Assembly (NCBI GenBank): GCA_050743385.1
Contig: JBOGFJ010000086.1
Coordinates: 1 to 8,807, forward strand
DNA: 8,807 nt
Direction: 5' to 3'
Origin: JACDBD01 sp050743385
GTDB lineage: Bacteria > Actinomycetota > Acidimicrobiia > IMCC26256 > JACDBD01
Below, piece after piece: positions 1 to 5,226 of this stretch; positions within the stretch are counted from its first letter, which is position 1; each line of letters starts with the position of its first letter. Both the position numbers and the translations under genes were made by a program. The notes under the pieces were generated by a model. It worked only from the letters and a program-made list of their open reading frames with translations, did no database searches and was not told the DNA's origin.

Positions 1-741
1 GCCCGGCGCGGCGCCGCCGACCGCGCCGCTCCCGCCGCTCCCGAGGCCGGCGCGCTCGTTGGCGAGCGTGGTGTTCGCCACGGCCCAACCTTCGTTGAGG
101 CCGCCGATGCGGGCAGCGTCGGCGACGCGGGCGTCGTCGAAGAAGACCTCGTTGAACAGCGCCCGGCCCGTCATCTCGCGCAGGGGGCGGATCTCGACGC
201 CGGGCTGGTCCATCTCGATCGCGAAGTACGTGATGCCCTTGTGCTTGGGGGCGTCGGGATCGGTGCGGGCGATCAACATGCCGAGGTCGGCGATCTGCGC
301 GCCCGAGGTCCAGACCTTCTGGCCGTTGACCACCCACTCGTCGCCGTCGCGCTCCGCCTTGCACTGGAGGCTGGCCAGGTCGGACCCCGCCCCCGGCTCG
401 CTGAAGAGCTGGCACCAGCCCTCCTCGCCGTTGAGGATCGGGCGGAGGTAGCGGCCCTTCTGCTCGTCGGTGCCATGGGCGAGGATCGTCGGCGCCGCCA
501 GGAGCACGCCCAGCCCCGACGGCGCTCCGATCGCGCCGGCCGCACGGATCTCCTCGGAGACGACGCGGGCGAGATTGCCCGGGAGCCCGCGCCCGAACCA
601 CTGCTCGGGCCACTGCGGCATCGCCCAGCCCGACTCGGCCAGGCGGTCCCACCACTGGGCGACGGTGAGATCGGGGTCCCAGTTCTCCTTCAGCCAGGCC
701 CGCACCTCGTCGCGGACCAGCTCCTCGGTGAGGACTGCCAC
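1..741 (-). CDS. Acyl-CoA dehydrogenase, FadE type (N-terminal 247 residues; 3' end outside window)
   Basis: Flavoenzyme that oxidises an acyl-CoA to the trans-2-enoyl-CoA, passing electrons to ETF; cytoplasmic. The start is GTG at 741, in frame through to base 1 with no stop. A G-rich ribosome binding site (GGGAGGGGGAG) lies just upstream. The helical N-terminal domain covers roughly residues 1-110. The FAD/substrate signature of the middle domain is seen as CQLFSEPGAGSDLAS (110-124), followed by DEWVVNGQKVWTSGAQ (134-149). The visible part ends about where the C-terminal helical domain begins, at LANERAG (226-232). Glu229 there aligns by eye with the catalytic base of the isovaleryl-/long-chain group, but the alternative site is outside the window, so this is inference. 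It lies 92 bp downstream of the arsC-like gene on the same strand, so co-transcription is possible. Substrate is unknown. Family assignment is secure. Confidence 0.93.
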   Translation of the reverse strand, partial: MAVLTEELVRDEVRAWLKENWDPDLTVAQWWDRLAESGWAMPQWPEQWFGRGLPGNLARVVSEEIRAAGAIGAPSGLGVLLAAPTILAHGTDEQKGRYLRPILNGEEGWCQLFSEPGAGSDLASLQCKAERDGDEWVVNGQKVWTSGAQIADLGMLIARTDPDAPKHKGITYFAIEMDQPGVEIRPLREMTGRALFNEVFFDDARVADAARIGGLNEGWAVANTTLANERAGLGSGGSGAVGGAAPG

Positions 742-783
742 GGCTCCCCCTCCCTCTGGCCTGTGGGCTCCCTCGCTCGGCGC

Positions 784-789
784 AGGGTA
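784..789 (-). promoter_or_regulatory. Possible -10 element (TACCCT) for the acyl-CoA dehydrogenase
   Basis: In the 92-bp gap before the GTG start at 741, the minus strand reads TACCCT, which fits the actinobacterial TAnnnT form. It would give a leader of about 35 nt that includes the ribosome binding site. I see no convincing -35 box. The same 8-mer AGGGTACC (784-791) recurs at 1196-1203 between the arsC-like and diiron genes. Weak, sequence-only call. Confidence 0.25.
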
Positions 790-833
790 CCTGCCGCCGC
801 CCTTCGGGACGCTCGTCCGCACTCTTGTCCGTC

Positions 834-1187
834 TCAGTCGAGGAGTTCGAGCACCTTGTCGGACGGGCGGGCGATGACGGCCCGCTCTCCCCGGAACACT
901 ACGGGGCGTTGCATGAGCTCGGGGTGCTCGAGCAGCAGCGCGACCACCGACTCCCGGTCGGTGTAGTCGCCGGGATCGAGCCCGAGCTCCTCGAAGCGCT
1001 TGTCCTTGCGCACCAGCTCGGCGGGCGGGTCGGGCACGGCATCGACGATGCGCTCGATGGTGGCGCGGTCGGGCGGCGCCTTCAGGTACTCGACGACCTC
1101 GGCGTCGACCCCGCGCTCTCCCAGGATGTCGAGGGCGCCGCGGGACTTGCTGCAGCTCGGGTTGTGGTACACGAGGATCTCCCCCAT
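834..1187 (-). CDS. arsC: ArsC-family arsenate reductase / glutaredoxin-like thiol reductase
   Basis: A 117-residue thioredoxin-fold protein of the ArsC/YfgD family. The glutaredoxin-linked members reduce arsenate to arsenite. The N-terminal motif YHNPSCSKSRG holds the nucleophile Cys12. Arg60 (LVRKD), Arg94 (MQRPVV) and Arg107 (IARPSD) fall at exactly the numbers of the three oxyanion-binding arginines of plasmid R773 ArsC. Length and the RPSDKVLELLD C-terminus are normal for the family. I chose the ATG at 1187: the reading frame extends 50 codons further, but that part is antisense to the diiron gene, and family members begin just before the YHNP motif. No arsR, arsB or acr3 gene lies nearby, so arsenate as the physiological substrate is unproven. 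A general oxidative-stress or YfgD-like role is equally possible. The gene is divergent from the diiron oxidase. Confidence 0.88.
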   Translation of the reverse strand: MGEILVYHNPSCSKSRGALDILGERGVDAEVVEYLKAPPDRATIERIVDAVPDPPAELVRKDKRFEELGLDPGDYTDRESVVALLLEHPELMQRPVVFRGERAVIARPSDKVLELLD

Positions 1188-1232
1188 GACCCCGAAGGGT
1201 ACCGTGGGCTCGAAGCCGTCGACGGGGTCCCC
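1188..1232. promoter_or_regulatory. 45-bp divergent control region with overlapping -10-like elements
   Basis: All transcription signals for the arsC-like gene (start 1187, minus) and the diiron gene (start 1233, plus) must lie here or inside the genes. The palindrome GGTACC (1198-1203) contributes to a TAnnnT -10-like box on each strand: TACCGT at 1200-1205 on plus, TACCCT at 1201-1196 on minus. The minus box lies 8 nt from the ATG, a spacing typical of leaderless transcripts. The plus box would give a leader of about 20 nt. Seven-base inverted arms GACCCCG (1188-1194) and CGGGGTC (1223-1229) flank the region and also supply the G-rich sequences just before each start. No clear -35 boxes are visible. 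Inference from sequence only. Confidence 0.4.
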
Positions 1233-2372
1233 ATGACCGAGAACGCCAGCGACCGCCCGGTTCTGGGCCGGTCCGACGTCAACAGTGTCGAGTCGATCCT
1301 TGCCGACGATGCGATCGACTTCGGCAGTGCCGCCCACGCGACCGCGTCCCGCGGCGACGCCATCTTCACGTGGGACTACGAGCGCACCCGCCGGAGCCTC
1401 GGCAAGCTCTACGAGAAGGCGAAGAGCTCCCAGTGGAACGGCGCCACCGACCTCGACTGGTCGACCGAGGTCGACCCCGAGAAGGTCGCGCTCGAGATGG
1501 CGCCCGCCGCCGCCGTCTTCCAGCAGCGCATGGCCGAGCTCCCCGGGTCACCCGTCGCCCGCTGGAGCGGGAAGGAGTGGAGCGCGTTCCAGGTCGAGGC
1601 GCTCAACTGGCGCATGAGCCAGTTCCTGCACGGCGAGCAGGGTGCGCTGCTCTGCACCGCCAAGATCGTCGAGACCACCCCCTGGATCGACGCCAAGTAC
1701 TACGCCGCCAGCCAGGTGGTCGACGAGGCCCGCCACGTCGAGGTCTTCTCTCGCTACCTCGATACCAAGCTCGACGGCCACTACCAGGTCAACCCCGCCC
1801 TCCAGCTGCTCATCGACGACATCCTCGGCGACCCGCGCTGGGACATGACCTACATGGGCATGCAGATCATGGTCGAGGGCCTGGCACTGGCGGCGTTCGG
1901 CTTCATGCACTCGGTCACCGAGGAGCCGCTGCTCAAGAAGCTGCTGCGCTACGTGATGGCCGACGAAGCCCGCCACGTCGCGTTCGGCGTGCTGTCGCTC
2001 CAGGAGTACTACGCCGGTCTCGACGGCAAGGAGCTGCGGGAGCGCCAGGAGTTCGCGTTCGAGGCCGCCGTCCGCATGCGCGACCGGCTGATGATGCATG
2101 CGGTGTGGGAGAAGATGGGCGTCGACCGCAAGACGGTCACCGAGTTCCTGCTCGGGCTGCGCCGGATGGGCAACAACCCGTTCCAATCCGCGCTGTTCTC
2201 GAAGATCGTCCCCAACTGCAAGAAGCTCGGGCTCCTCGACGCCGGTGACGGCTGGCTGCGCGACCGGTTCACCGAGATCGGCGTGATCCAGTTCGAGGAC
2301 GCCACCGATACCGGCGAGGAGTACGAGATGCTCGACGAGGTGGCCAAGGACCGCGCCGCCGCGAACAGCTGA
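1233..2372 (+). CDS. Ferritin-like diiron oxidase/oxygenase, uncharacterised family
   Basis: A 379-residue soluble protein with a four-helix-bundle diiron site. The ligand pattern is complete and symmetric: Glu135, then Glu165-x2-His168 in VVDEARHVEVF, then Glu215, then Glu245-x2-His248 in MADEARHVAFG. Both halves have a 30-residue gap from the single Glu to the ExxH. This matches ferritin-like O2-activating enzymes (desaturases, N-oxygenases, oxidases). Unlike AurF-type N-oxygenases, it lacks a histidine four residues before the last ExxH Glu (Val241 here), so I do not call it AurF. The N-terminal region has the motif KAKSSQWNG (62-70). The start is the ATG at 1233; the open frame upstream overlaps the arsC-like gene antisense. 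No transmembrane segment or signal peptide is visible. No dedicated reductase lies nearby. The substrate is unknown, though a lipid or hydrophobic molecule would fit the acyl-CoA neighbours. Confidence 0.85.
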   Translation: MTENASDRPVLGRSDVNSVESILADDAIDFGSAAHATASRGDAIFTWDYERTRRSLGKLYEKAKSSQWNGATDLDWSTEVDPEKVALEMAPAAAVFQQRMAELPGSPVARWSGKEWSAFQVEALNWRMSQFLHGEQGALLCTAKIVETTPWIDAKYYAASQVVDEARHVEVFSRYLDTKLDGHYQVNPALQLLIDDILGDPRWDMTYMGMQIMVEGLALAAFGFMHSVTEEPLLKKLLRYVMADEARHVAFGVLSLQEYYAGLDGKELRERQEFAFEAAVRMRDRLMMHAVWEKMGVDRKTVTEFLLGLRRMGNNPFQSALFSKIVPNCKKLGLLDAGDGWLRDRFTEIGVIQFEDATDTGEEYEMLDEVAKDRAAANS

Positions 2373-2392
2373 CCCGGCGCCTCGTATCTCCC

Positions 2393-2444
2393 CGAACCTG
2401 CGCGCTCTTCGCGGCACATCCGCGGCGCGGGGCGCGCAGGTTCG
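2393..2444. terminator. Nested inverted repeat between convergent genes (likely bidirectional terminator)
   Basis: Two perfect 13-bp arms, CGAACCTGCGCGC (2393-2405) and GCGCGCAGGTTCG (2432-2444), enclose 26 nt. Those 26 nt contain a second hairpin, CGCGG (2410-2414) and CCGCG (2420-2424), with a 5-nt loop. The element sits between the diiron gene (stop 2372, plus) and the NTF2-like gene (stop 2452, minus), so it can end transcription from both sides. No U-tract follows on either side, which is common for actinobacterial terminators. A dispersed repeat unit is the main alternative. Confidence 0.6.
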
Positions 2445-2451
2445 AGGGGCG

Positions 2452-2796
2452 TTAGGGCTGGGTCTGGATGTAGATCTCGATGCGGGCGATGCGGCCGTCG
2501 GCGTCGAGGTCGAAGACGAGGGCTTCCGGGGTGCGGACGGGCTTCCCGTCCATCTCGACCGTTTCGCTCAGCTCGGCGAGGGCCCGCCGGTCACCGAGGT
2601 AGGTCACCCGGTCGACCTGCATCTCGTACCGGCGAAGGCGCGGCATCGTGTCGGCGAGGAAGGCGAGGTACGCGTCCCGACCTTCGTAACGGTCACCGTA
2701 CGGGCCGACCCGTACGACGTCGTCGGTCACGCATGTCCGGAGGGTCTGCCAGTCGTGGCCGACGACTGCGGCCAGGTACTGCTCGACGACGTCCAT
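2452..2796 (-). CDS. NTF2/SnoaL-like small protein
   Basis: A 114-residue protein with the cone-shaped alpha+beta NTF2/SnoaL layout. It starts with a helix (MDVVEQYLAAVVGHDW), then the typical DDVVRVGPYGDRYEGRDAY segment (25-43), then strands ending in ALVFDLDADGRIARIEIYI (92-110). The ending 'D..GRI..I.IY' and the early 'GR-AY-.FL' are hallmarks of this superfamily, which includes ketosteroid isomerase-like enzymes, polyketide cyclases and non-catalytic binding proteins. Function cannot be assigned from sequence. The ATG overlaps the TGA of the upstream aat gene by one base (TGATG, 2798-2794), which suggests translational coupling and a shared mRNA. A longer open frame reaches 3663 but is a shadow of aat. 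Confidence 0.82.
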   Translation of the reverse strand: MDVVEQYLAAVVGHDWQTLRTCVTDDVVRVGPYGDRYEGRDAYLAFLADTMPRLRRYEMQVDRVTYLGDRRALAELSETVEMDGKPVRTPEALVFDLDADGRIARIEIYIQTQP

Positions 2797-3467
2797 CAGC
2801 TGAGCGCCTCCGCCAGCAACTCGAGATAGCGCTCGCGCGGCACCTCCACCGCACCGAGCGCGGCCAGATTCGGCGTCACCCATTGCACGTCGAGCAGGCG
2901 GGCGCCGCCCGCTCGCAGCAGCTCGACGAGTGTCACCAGCGCCACCTTCCCCGCGTCGGTCTCGCGATGGAACATCGACTCGGCCGCGAACAAGCCACCG
3001 ATGGCGACTCCGTACACGCCGCCCGCGAGCTCGCCCGCCGCGGTCCACGCTTCCACGCTGTGCGCCCACCCCAGCTCGTGCAGCCGCGAGTACGCCTCCA
3101 CGAAGCTCTCGTCGATCCACCCTCCCGGCCGCCGCCGGTCGGCACAGCCGCGCATCACGTCCGTGAACGCGTGATCGACGCTGGTCTCGAACCGACGGCA
3201 CGACCTCCGCAACGACCGGCTGACGTGGAGGCCGTCGAGCGGGATGATGCCGCGAGGATCGGGCGACCACCATCCGATCGGGCCGCCCCCTCCGAGCCGC
3301 ATCGGGAACAATCCCCGGCGGTAGGCAGCCAGCAGCGTGCCCGGTTCGAGATCGGCGCCGACGCCCGCGACCTCGTCGTCGCCGGCGGCGCCCGGCGACG
3401 GGAGCGCCCAGCGCGTCGGCGGCGGCTCGACCGGAGTGCGATCCGGCGGCATCCGATCCGGCGGCAT
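2796..3467 (-). CDS. aat: Leucyl/phenylalanyl-tRNA-protein transferase
   Basis: Transfers Leu or Phe from aminoacyl-tRNA to the N-terminus of proteins bearing N-terminal Arg or Lys, marking them for ClpS/ClpAP-type degradation (EC 2.3.2.6). Family signatures are clear against E. coli Aat: WWSPDPRG (66-73), LHVSRSLRR (80-88), WIDESFVEAYSRLHELG..HS (117-137), GGVYGVA..GLFAAESMF (149-166), and LLDVQW (191-196) with the catalytic-region Asp193 and Gln195. At 223 residues it is slightly shorter than E. coli (234), because the C-terminal tail after the ERYLELL region is missing. Start choice is uncertain: ATG at 3467, ATG at 3452 (an in-frame 15-bp tandem repeat gives MPPDRMPPDR) or GTG at 3479; none has a strong ribosome binding site. 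It lies 20 bp after the acyl-CoA dehydrogenase stop and overlaps the next gene, so it is probably in one operon. Confidence 0.93.
   Translation of the reverse strand: MPPDRMPPDRTPVEPPPTRWALPSPGAAGDDEVAGVGADLEPGTLLAAYRRGLFPMRLGGGGPIGWWSPDPRGIIPLDGLHVSRSLRRSCRRFETSVDHAFTDVMRGCADRRRPGGWIDESFVEAYSRLHELGWAHSVEAWTAAGELAGGVYGVAIGGLFAAESMFHRETDAGKVALVTLVELLRAGGARLLDVQWVTPNLAALGAVEVPRERYLELLAEALS
3440..3467. repeat. 15-bp direct tandem repeat at the aat start
   Basis: GATCCGGCGGCAT occurs at 3440-3452 and again at 3455-3467, with a 15-bp period. On the minus strand each copy carries an ATG followed by codons for PPDR, so the repeat duplicates the candidate start codon in frame. This makes the true start of aat ambiguous by five residues and is a likely slippage site. 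Confidence 0.85.
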
Positions 3468-3487
3468 GCGAACGCGCACGCCGGTGC

Positions 3488-4726
3488 TCAGCCCGCGAGC
3501 AGGCTGCGGGCGATCTGGGAGACCTGGATCTCGTCGGTGCCGGCGTAGATCTGGAGCACCTTGGCGTCGCGGCACAGCTGCTCGACCTCGTACTCGGCCT
3601 TGTAGCCGTTGCCGCCGAAGAGCTGGACCGCCTCGAGCGCGACCTCCATCGCCGCCTGCGCACCGTAGAGCTTGCACGCCGACGCCTCCGCCAGGTTCAT
3701 CACCTTGCCCGCCCCCGCCATCTCGATCTGGCGGAACACCAGGTTCTGGAGGTTGACCCGCGCCACCTCCATCTTCGCCAGCTTCAACTGGATGAGCTGG
3801 TACTCGCCGATCGGCTGCCCGAACTGCACCCGCTCCTTCGCGTAGTCGAGGCAGAGCTCGAGGCAGCGCTCGATGATCCCGAGCGCCATCGCCGCGACGC
3901 CGGTTCGCTCCATCACGAACGTCGCCTTGGCACCCTCGCGCCCGCCGGCGGGCACGTCCTCGGTCTCCCCCAGCAGCCGGTCGCGCCCGACACGCACGTC
4001 GCTCAGGAACAGCTGACCCGTCGGTGACGAGTGCAGCCCCATCTTGCGCAGGGGCTTCGACTGCTCGAAGCCCTCCATCCCCTTGTCGAGCACGAACGTG
4101 AGGACCTTGCGCTCCTCGGGCGGGTTCCCCTCGTCGAGCTTGCAGATGAAGACGGTCGTATCGGCGTAGGGACCGTTGGTGATGAAGGTCTTCGACCCGT
4201 TGAGCACGTACTCGTCGCCGTCACGCCTGGCCGTCGACTGCATCATGCCGAAGGCGTCGGAACCCGAGTTGGGCTCGGTGATCGCCCATGCACCGATCTT
4301 GTCGAGCGTGAGGAGGTCGAGTGCCCATCGTTCCTTCTGCGCGATCGTCCCCTTCGACATGATCGACGCCGGCGTGAGACCCACGCTCACGCCCATCGCC
4401 GTGACCATGCCGGGCGAGCACCGGCACAGCTCGATGATCGGGATCATGAACATCGCCCCGCCCCCGCGACCGGAGCCTCCTTCACGGTCGTCGCTCGCTG
4501 CCGCCGGGGACCCGGCCGCGGGCGCTCGCTCCTCGTCCTCGATGCGCTTCTTGAACTGCTCGCGCGCCAGGGCGTCGAGCCCGAACGTGCGGAACATCGT
4601 GCGCAACACGTCGTAGGGAGGGGTGTCGCCGAACTCGAGCTCGTCGCGCCGCGGGCGGATCTCGGTCTCCACGAACTGCCGCACGGCGTCGCGGATCATG
4701 GCGTGCTCGTCGCTCCACTCGAACAT
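3488..4726 (-). CDS. Acyl-CoA dehydrogenase with catalytic Glu in the isovaleryl-/long-chain position
   Basis: A 412-residue flavoenzyme for the first step of acyl-CoA beta-oxidation or branched-chain acyl degradation; electrons go to ETF. Seen: WAITEPNSGSDAFG (147-160, FAD-binding signature), YVLNGSKTFITNG (173-185), ERVQFGQPIGEYQ (298-310), QLFGGNGY (368-375) and RDAKVLQIYAGTDEIQ (386-401). Where the medium-chain enzyme has its catalytic Glu (YEGT), this protein has Ala395. Glu273 in VMERTG aligns by eye with the base of the isovaleryl-/long-chain-type enzymes and is the probable catalytic residue. Residues about 60-92 form a charged then Gly/Ala/Ser-rich stretch (EDEERAPAAG...GGSGRGGG) that looks like a flexible insertion in the N-terminal helical domain. 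The start is ATG at 4726 with no clear ribosome binding site. It is the first gene of a probable operon with aat and the NTF2-like gene. Confidence 0.94.
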   Translation of the reverse strand: MFEWSDEHAMIRDAVRQFVETEIRPRRDELEFGDTPPYDVLRTMFRTFGLDALAREQFKKRIEDEERAPAAGSPAAASDDREGGSGRGGGAMFMIPIIELCRCSPGMVTAMGVSVGLTPASIMSKGTIAQKERWALDLLTLDKIGAWAITEPNSGSDAFGMMQSTARRDGDEYVLNGSKTFITNGPYADTTVFICKLDEGNPPEERKVLTFVLDKGMEGFEQSKPLRKMGLHSSPTGQLFLSDVRVGRDRLLGETEDVPAGGREGAKATFVMERTGVAAMALGIIERCLELCLDYAKERVQFGQPIGEYQLIQLKLAKMEVARVNLQNLVFRQIEMAGAGKVMNLAEASACKLYGAQAAMEVALEAVQLFGGNGYKAEYEVEQLCRDAKVLQIYAGTDEIQVSQIARSLLAG

Positions 4727-4733
4727 GCGACGT

Positions 4734-4739
4734 ACGGTA
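4734..4739 (-). promoter_or_regulatory. Possible leaderless -10 element (TACCGT) for the dehydrogenase-aat operon
   Basis: The minus strand reads TACCGT ending 7 nt before the ATG at 4726. TAnnnT at this spacing is the usual pattern of leaderless actinobacterial transcripts, and it would explain why no ribosome binding site is visible. No good -35 box is seen, because that region is occupied by the hairpin at 4749-4780. Confidence 0.35.
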
Positions 4740-4748
4740 GACGGATAC

Positions 4749-4780
4749 GGAGCGCCGGGCGGGGGGATCCCCGGCGCTCC
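4749..4780 (-). terminator. GC-rich hairpin after the VOC gene
   Basis: Perfect 11-bp arms GGAGCGCCGGG (4749-4759) and CCCGGCGCTCC (4770-4780) with a 10-nt loop begin 7 nt past the VOC stop codon. No U-tract follows. The position suggests a transcription terminator for the regulator-VOC unit, separating it from the downstream acyl-CoA dehydrogenase operon. Confidence 0.6.
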
Positions 4781-4787
4781 GCTCCGG

Positions 4788-5141
4788 TCAGGCCGGCGGC
4801 TGGATCAACCCGACGGCGTGGCCCTCGGGGTCGTTGATCAGCGCGACGGTCGAACCGCCCATGACCTCCATCGGCGGCGACACGACCTTGGCGCCGAGCT
4901 TCTCGGCCTGCGCGAGTGACGCCTTCAGGTCGGCGACCTCGGCGTAGAAGGTCACGTACTCGATGCCGTCGCCGGGGGCGAAGATCCCGCCCGGGATCCC
5001 GCTCTCGGCTCCGGTGTCGACCAGGCCGTACTGCACGGGGTTGTCGGCGTCGAGCTTCCAACCCAGCAAATCGCCGTAGAACTTCCTCATTCCCTCGAGA
5101 TCGCGGCCCGCGATCTCGAACCACACCACGGGTGCTCCCAT
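4788..5141 (-). CDS. VOC (glyoxalase/bleomycin-resistance fold) family protein
   Basis: A 117-residue single-domain VOC-superfamily protein. The fold is seen from the paired beta-alpha-beta-beta-beta modules. The first is VVWFEIAGRDLEGMRKFYGDLLGWKL (5-30), with the typical 'FY.DLLGW' helix. The second is EYVTFYAEVADLKASLAQAEKLGAKVV (61-87), ending in IND-PEGHAVGLIQ (102-114). Such proteins may be metal-dependent lyases, isomerases or dioxygenases, or metal-free binding proteins; the residues here do not decide. The start is ATG at 5141, with a strong AGGAG (5149-5153 on the opposite strand) at 7-nt spacing, so the longer open frame to 5357 is rejected. It lies 85 bp downstream of the WYL regulator on the same strand and is probably controlled with it. 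Confidence 0.88.
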   Translation of the reverse strand: MGAPVVWFEIAGRDLEGMRKFYGDLLGWKLDADNPVQYGLVDTGAESGIPGGIFAPGDGIEYVTFYAEVADLKASLAQAEKLGAKVVSPPMEVMGGSTVALINDPEGHAVGLIQPPA

Positions 5142-5157
5142 GTCGCTGCTCCTGTTC

Positions 5158-5206
5158 GGGGGTTGTCGAAGCCAGGGTGCATGGCCGCGGCGACAGCCCC
5201 CTGTCG
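5158..5206 (-). promoter_or_regulatory. Alternative hairpins in the leader between the WYL and VOC genes
   Basis: The segment 5191-5196 can pair in two exclusive ways. It forms a tight 6-bp hairpin with 5201-5206 (CGACAG-CCCC-CTGTCG). Alternatively it forms part of an 11-bp stem with 5158-5168 (10 of 11 pairs plus one G-U type), enclosing a small inner hairpin. The longer stem ends 4 nt before the AGGAG of the VOC gene, so it could affect translation or termination. Structure is seen; a regulatory role is inference. Confidence 0.35.
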
Positions 5207-5226
5207 GGATCTCCGGGCCGCGCCGA

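Noticed and set aside
825..1232. N-terminal extension of the diiron oxidase frame (136 codons)
   Set aside because: It lies antisense to the complete arsC-like gene and has no domain pattern. The ATG at 1233 gives a normal N-terminus.
1188..1337. N-terminal extension of the arsC-like frame (50 codons)
   Set aside because: It overlaps the start of the diiron gene antisense, and ArsC proteins begin just before the YHNP motif.
1233..2372. AurF-type N-oxygenase identity for the diiron protein
   Set aside because: The third histidine ligand typical of AurF (four residues before the last ExxH Glu) is Val241 here, so only the broader ferritin-like class is supported.
1548..2417. 289-residue open frame on the minus strand opposite the diiron oxidase gene
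   Set aside because: It is exactly antisense to a well-supported gene. Its composition (Val/Leu/Glu/His/Gly-rich, no domain pattern) is the usual shadow of GC-rich codons, and the start has no ribosome binding site.
2733..3548. 271-residue plus-strand open frame opposite aat
   Set aside because: Shadow frame; the minus strand encodes clear Aat signatures over the same bases.
2797..3663. N-terminal extension of the NTF2-like frame, making a 403-residue protein
   Set aside because: The added part is Arg-rich shadow sequence of aat. The one-base TGATG overlap and NTF2 fold support the ATG at 2796.
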